Assembly (NCBI GenBank): GCA_024636785.1
Contig: JAGXGK010000002.1
Coordinates: 1-64,000 of the forward strand
Direction of reading: 5' to 3'
Length of the DNA stretch: 64,000 nucleotides
Source of the DNA: Gammaproteobacteria bacterium
Lineage (GTDB): Bacteria; Pseudomonadota; Gammaproteobacteria; SZUA-229
In this document: piece by piece, positions 61,938 through 64,000 of the stretch
How the letters are laid out: each line of letters begins with the position of its first letter
Position numbering within the stretch: the stretch's first letter is position 1
The notes under the pieces: model-generated
The model's input: the letters and a program-made list of their open reading frames with translations, nothing else
Told to the model about the DNA's origin: nothing
Database searches by the model: none
Made by a program: the position numbers and the translations under genes

Positions 61938-63011
61938 TTATACTGTCGAGGATACAAAGCCTGAACCGGCGTGACACAACAGCTCATAGCTGATAGTGCC
62001 AGCATGCTCCGCCACCACATCCACTGACAGCTCTTTACCCCAGAGCACGACCCTATCACCGACTTCAGCGGCTACGCCTCGCAGATCGACGCAGAGGCTG
62101 TCCATGGAGACCCGACCCAGTAGAGGACAGAGGCTGTTGTTAATCCACACCGGCGTGCCCGATGGGGCATGGCGCGGATAGCCGTCCGCATAACCTGCCG
62201 CCACGATGCCTGTCCTCATGGCCTGCCGGCATTGCCAGGTGCTGCCGTAGCCAATCTCATCGCCCTGCTCCAGTTGCTGTACTGCAATCAGTTTCGACTC
62301 AAAATTCATCGCCGCTTTCAGATCCAGCTCAGCAGCGGTTTTGGCCGACAAGGGTGACGAGCCATAGAGCATGATGCCCGGCCTCACCCATTGCAGACGG
62401 CTTTCCGACAGCGCCACCAGTGCCGCGGAATTGGCCATGCTGGTCTCCAGGTTAAGCATTTTATGTAAGCGATCAAGGGCTGAGAGCTGCTCATCATTTT
62501 TGGCGTGATCCGGCTCATCGGCATTCGCCAGATGACTCATCAAACGGAGATGCCTGACCGATTTGCAAGCCCGAAGTTTCTGATATGCGGCCTCCACCAT
62601 TGCCAGCGGTATGCCCAGTCGATGCATGCCGGTATCGACCTTCAGCCACACATCCAGCTTCAGTCCGGGACACTGCTCTAATAGTGCGATCTGATGGGGC
62701 TGATGAACCACCGTCTGAATATTCAGTTCGGACAGTGTTTTCAGCTCTTCGCTATCGAAGCAGCCCTGTAGTGCAATCAGGGGCCTGGTAACACCTGACT
62801 GGCGCAGGGCGATGGCTTCACCGGCGGTGGCCAGGGCGAAGGCATCGGCCTGAGAGAATGCATCGGCCGCCGCCTGCACGCCGTGACCGTAAGCGTTGGC
62901 CTTGATCACGGCGATGATTTTGCTGTCACCGGCCAGGCTTTTTACGCGTTGGAAATTATGACGGAGCGCTTCACTATCAATGCAGATTTGTGCGGTTCTT
63001 GTGCGCATCAT
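61938..63011 (-). CDS. alr: Alanine racemase
   Basis: A 357-residue PLP enzyme that supplies D-alanine for peptidoglycan. The PLP lysine lies in VIKANAYGHGVQAAA near residue 35, and the second catalytic tyrosine in GDEIGYGSTWQC near residue 250; RPGIMLYGSSPL and RVSMDSLCVDL are conserved. The start is ATG 63011. It follows dnaB by 32 bp, the normal order in gammaproteobacteria. Confidence 0.96.
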   Translation of the reverse strand: MMRTRTAQICIDSEALRHNFQRVKSLAGDSKIIAVIKANAYGHGVQAAADAFSQADAFALATAGEAIALRQSGVTRPLIALQGCFDSEELKTLSELNIQTVVHQPHQIALLEQCPGLKLDVWLKVDTGMHRLGIPLAMVEAAYQKLRACKSVRHLRLMSHLANADEPDHAKNDEQLSALDRLHKMLNLETSMANSAALVALSESRLQWVRPGIMLYGSSPLSAKTAAELDLKAAMNFESKLIAVQQLEQGDEIGYGSTWQCRQAMRTGIVAAGYADGYPRHAPSGTPVWINNSLCPLLGRVSMDSLCVDLRGVAAEVGDRVVLWGKELSVDVVAEHAGTISYELLCHAGSGFVSSTV

Positions 63012-63043
63012 GATCGAAGCTGAAAATGGGCGTCAAAGCCTAT

Positions 63044-64000
63044 TTAAAAACCCTCATTGCTGTATTTTTCGGGTATGTGGTCATCGAAGCGGGTGTATTT
63101 TCCGTGGAAGGTCAGGCGCACTTTACCAATAGGACCATTACGCTGTTTGCCGATGATGATTTCAGCCGTGCCCTTCTGCTCGCTGTCTTCGTTGTAAACC
63201 TCATCACGATAGACGAAGAGAATGATATCCGCATCCTGCTCGATCGCGCCCGACTCACGCAGATCGGACATTACCGGACGCTTGTCCGGGCGTTGCTCAA
63301 GACTGCGATTGAGCTGAGACAGGGCGATGACCGGAACAGCCAACTCCTTGGCCAGCGCTTTCAGGCTGCGTGAAATCTCGGAAATTTCGGTGGCTCTGTT
63401 CTCACTGCCGCCGGAAATCTGCATCAACTGAAGATAATCGATAACAATCAGACCCAGGCCATGCTCGCGCTTGATACGCCGGGCTCTGGCGCGCACTTCA
63501 CTCGGCGACATCGCCGGTGAATCGTCGATAAACAATTTGGTTTCAGAAAGCATGTGGATCGAAGAGGTGATGCGCGGCCAGTCTTCATCGGTGAGTTCAC
63601 CGGTACGAATATGGTGCTGATCGATGCGCCCCAGCGAAGAGATCATGCGCATCGCCAGTTGTTCGCCGGGCATCTCCATGCTGAACACGGCGACAGACAG
63701 CTTGCCGGAAATGGCGGCTGATTCAGCCACATTCATCGCAAAGGTGGTCTTACCCATCGAAGGCCGACCTGCGACAATCACCAGATCCCCCGCCTGAAAG
63801 CCGGTGGTTTGTTTATCCAGATCGACAAACCCCGAAGATACGCCGGAGACCGCACCTTTAGTTTCAAACAGATGATCAATCTGCTCCACGGTTTTGGCCA
63901 GCACCTGACTGATGGCTCTAACCCCGGTCTGGCCGCGCACTTTCTGCTCCGCGATGGCAAATACGCTTTTCTCGGCATTTTCGAGCAGCTCGGTGGAGTC
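63044..64000 (-). CDS. dnaB: Replicative DNA helicase DnaB, partial (C-terminal part)
   Basis: The frame is open to the window edge, giving 318 residues of the C-terminal RecA-like helicase domain and part of the linker. Walker A is VAGRPSMGKTTFAMN, and IDYLQLM and ALSQLNRSLEQR are further motifs; the arginine finger region YRDEVYNEDSE is present. The 5' part with the primase-interaction domain lies beyond position 64000. It works with DnaC/DnaG at replication forks. No inserted intein is visible in this portion. Confidence 0.95.
   Translation of the reverse strand, partial: DSTELLENAEKSVFAIAEQKVRGQTGVRAISQVLAKTVEQIDHLFETKGAVSGVSSGFVDLDKQTTGFQAGDLVIVAGRPSMGKTTFAMNVAESAAISGKLSVAVFSMEMPGEQLAMRMISSLGRIDQHHIRTGELTDEDWPRITSSIHMLSETKLFIDDSPAMSPSEVRARARRIKREHGLGLIVIDYLQLMQISGGSENRATEISEISRSLKALAKELAVPVIALSQLNRSLEQRPDKRPVMSDLRESGAIEQDADIILFVYRDEVYNEDSEQKGTAEIIIGKQRNGPIGKVRLTFHGKYTRFDDHIPEKYSNEGF

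Overview
The window is a 64 kb stretch of a gammaproteobacterial chromosome. This rests on gene order and family content: yceD-rpmF-plsX-fabH with a divergent yceF (maf-type) gene, mutS-nadK-recN, accA-tilS, dnaB-alr, truD, trhO, fdxA and a DUF3683 FAD/Fe-S oxidoreductase. Nothing in the sequence fixes a genus. The many short palindromic repeats are typical of environmental, often sulfur- or methane-associated, gammaproteobacteria, but that is only an impression.

Layout. Positions 1-5350 are accessory and worn: a 5'-truncated amino-acid permease, a CPBP protease/M23 peptidase pair, a Bcr/CflA-like exporter, a cytochrome c'-like protein, an internally deleted second copy of the M23 gene, and a DUF6544-like protein. 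Positions 5466-9458 hold ppsA followed upstream by small stress-type genes (ChaB, a coiled-coil gene broken by an in-frame amber codon, a double PRC-barrel protein). Positions 9774-24005 are core: mutS, nadK, recN, a cold-shock gene, the yceD-rpmF-plsX-fabH operon, yceF, a DnaJ-related gene and a 1282-residue FAD/Fe-S oxidoreductase.

Positions 24.3-39.8 kb form the accessory centre. An HTH-nucleotidyltransferase/HEPN pair resembles a type VII toxin-antitoxin module and has two tandem palindromes at its promoter. Next to it is a REP-associated tyrosine transposase (RAYT) bracketed by REP palindromes. Composite REP arrays surround a CPA1 antiporter and an AsmA-like gene. Then comes a defence cluster read on the minus strand: mrr, a type III restriction-modification operon mod-rhuM-res with a RhuM-family gene between the two subunits, a membrane-anchored Mrr-like nuclease with a zinc ribbon, a small unknown gene, and higB followed by a higA-type antitoxin fused to an ImmA/IrrE-like metallopeptidase. 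Base composition is visibly AT-richer here than in the flanking core genes.

Positions 40-64 kb return to mostly core genes: trhO, tRNA-Ser(UGA), yccA-like, tilS (its stop codon is supplied by a 153-bp miniature element), accA, truD, a TetR-MMPL-LolA-like-beta-barrel operon that looks like a lipid exporter, a PAS-GGDEF-EAL protein, uvrB, an aspartate aminotransferase, tRNA-Asn followed by a 1.5-kb island bounded by a repeat of the tRNA 3' end, galU, fdxA, a PQQ-type propeller lipoprotein, alr and the 3' part of dnaB, which runs off the right edge.

The window is unusually rich in repeats. At least three palindromic families are interspersed: a RAYT-linked REP family built on GCTCCAGC cores, an inverted family based on CACCGCAGAG, and a smaller one based on CCTGAATCC...TTTAAAC...GGAT. 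There are also single miniature elements. The most interesting candidates are the RhuM-containing type III operon in its defence cluster, the two toxin-antitoxin modules with clear paired operators, the RAYT/REP system, and the tRNA-Asn island. All positions, motifs and palindromes were read by eye; family names are from recognition, not from a search.
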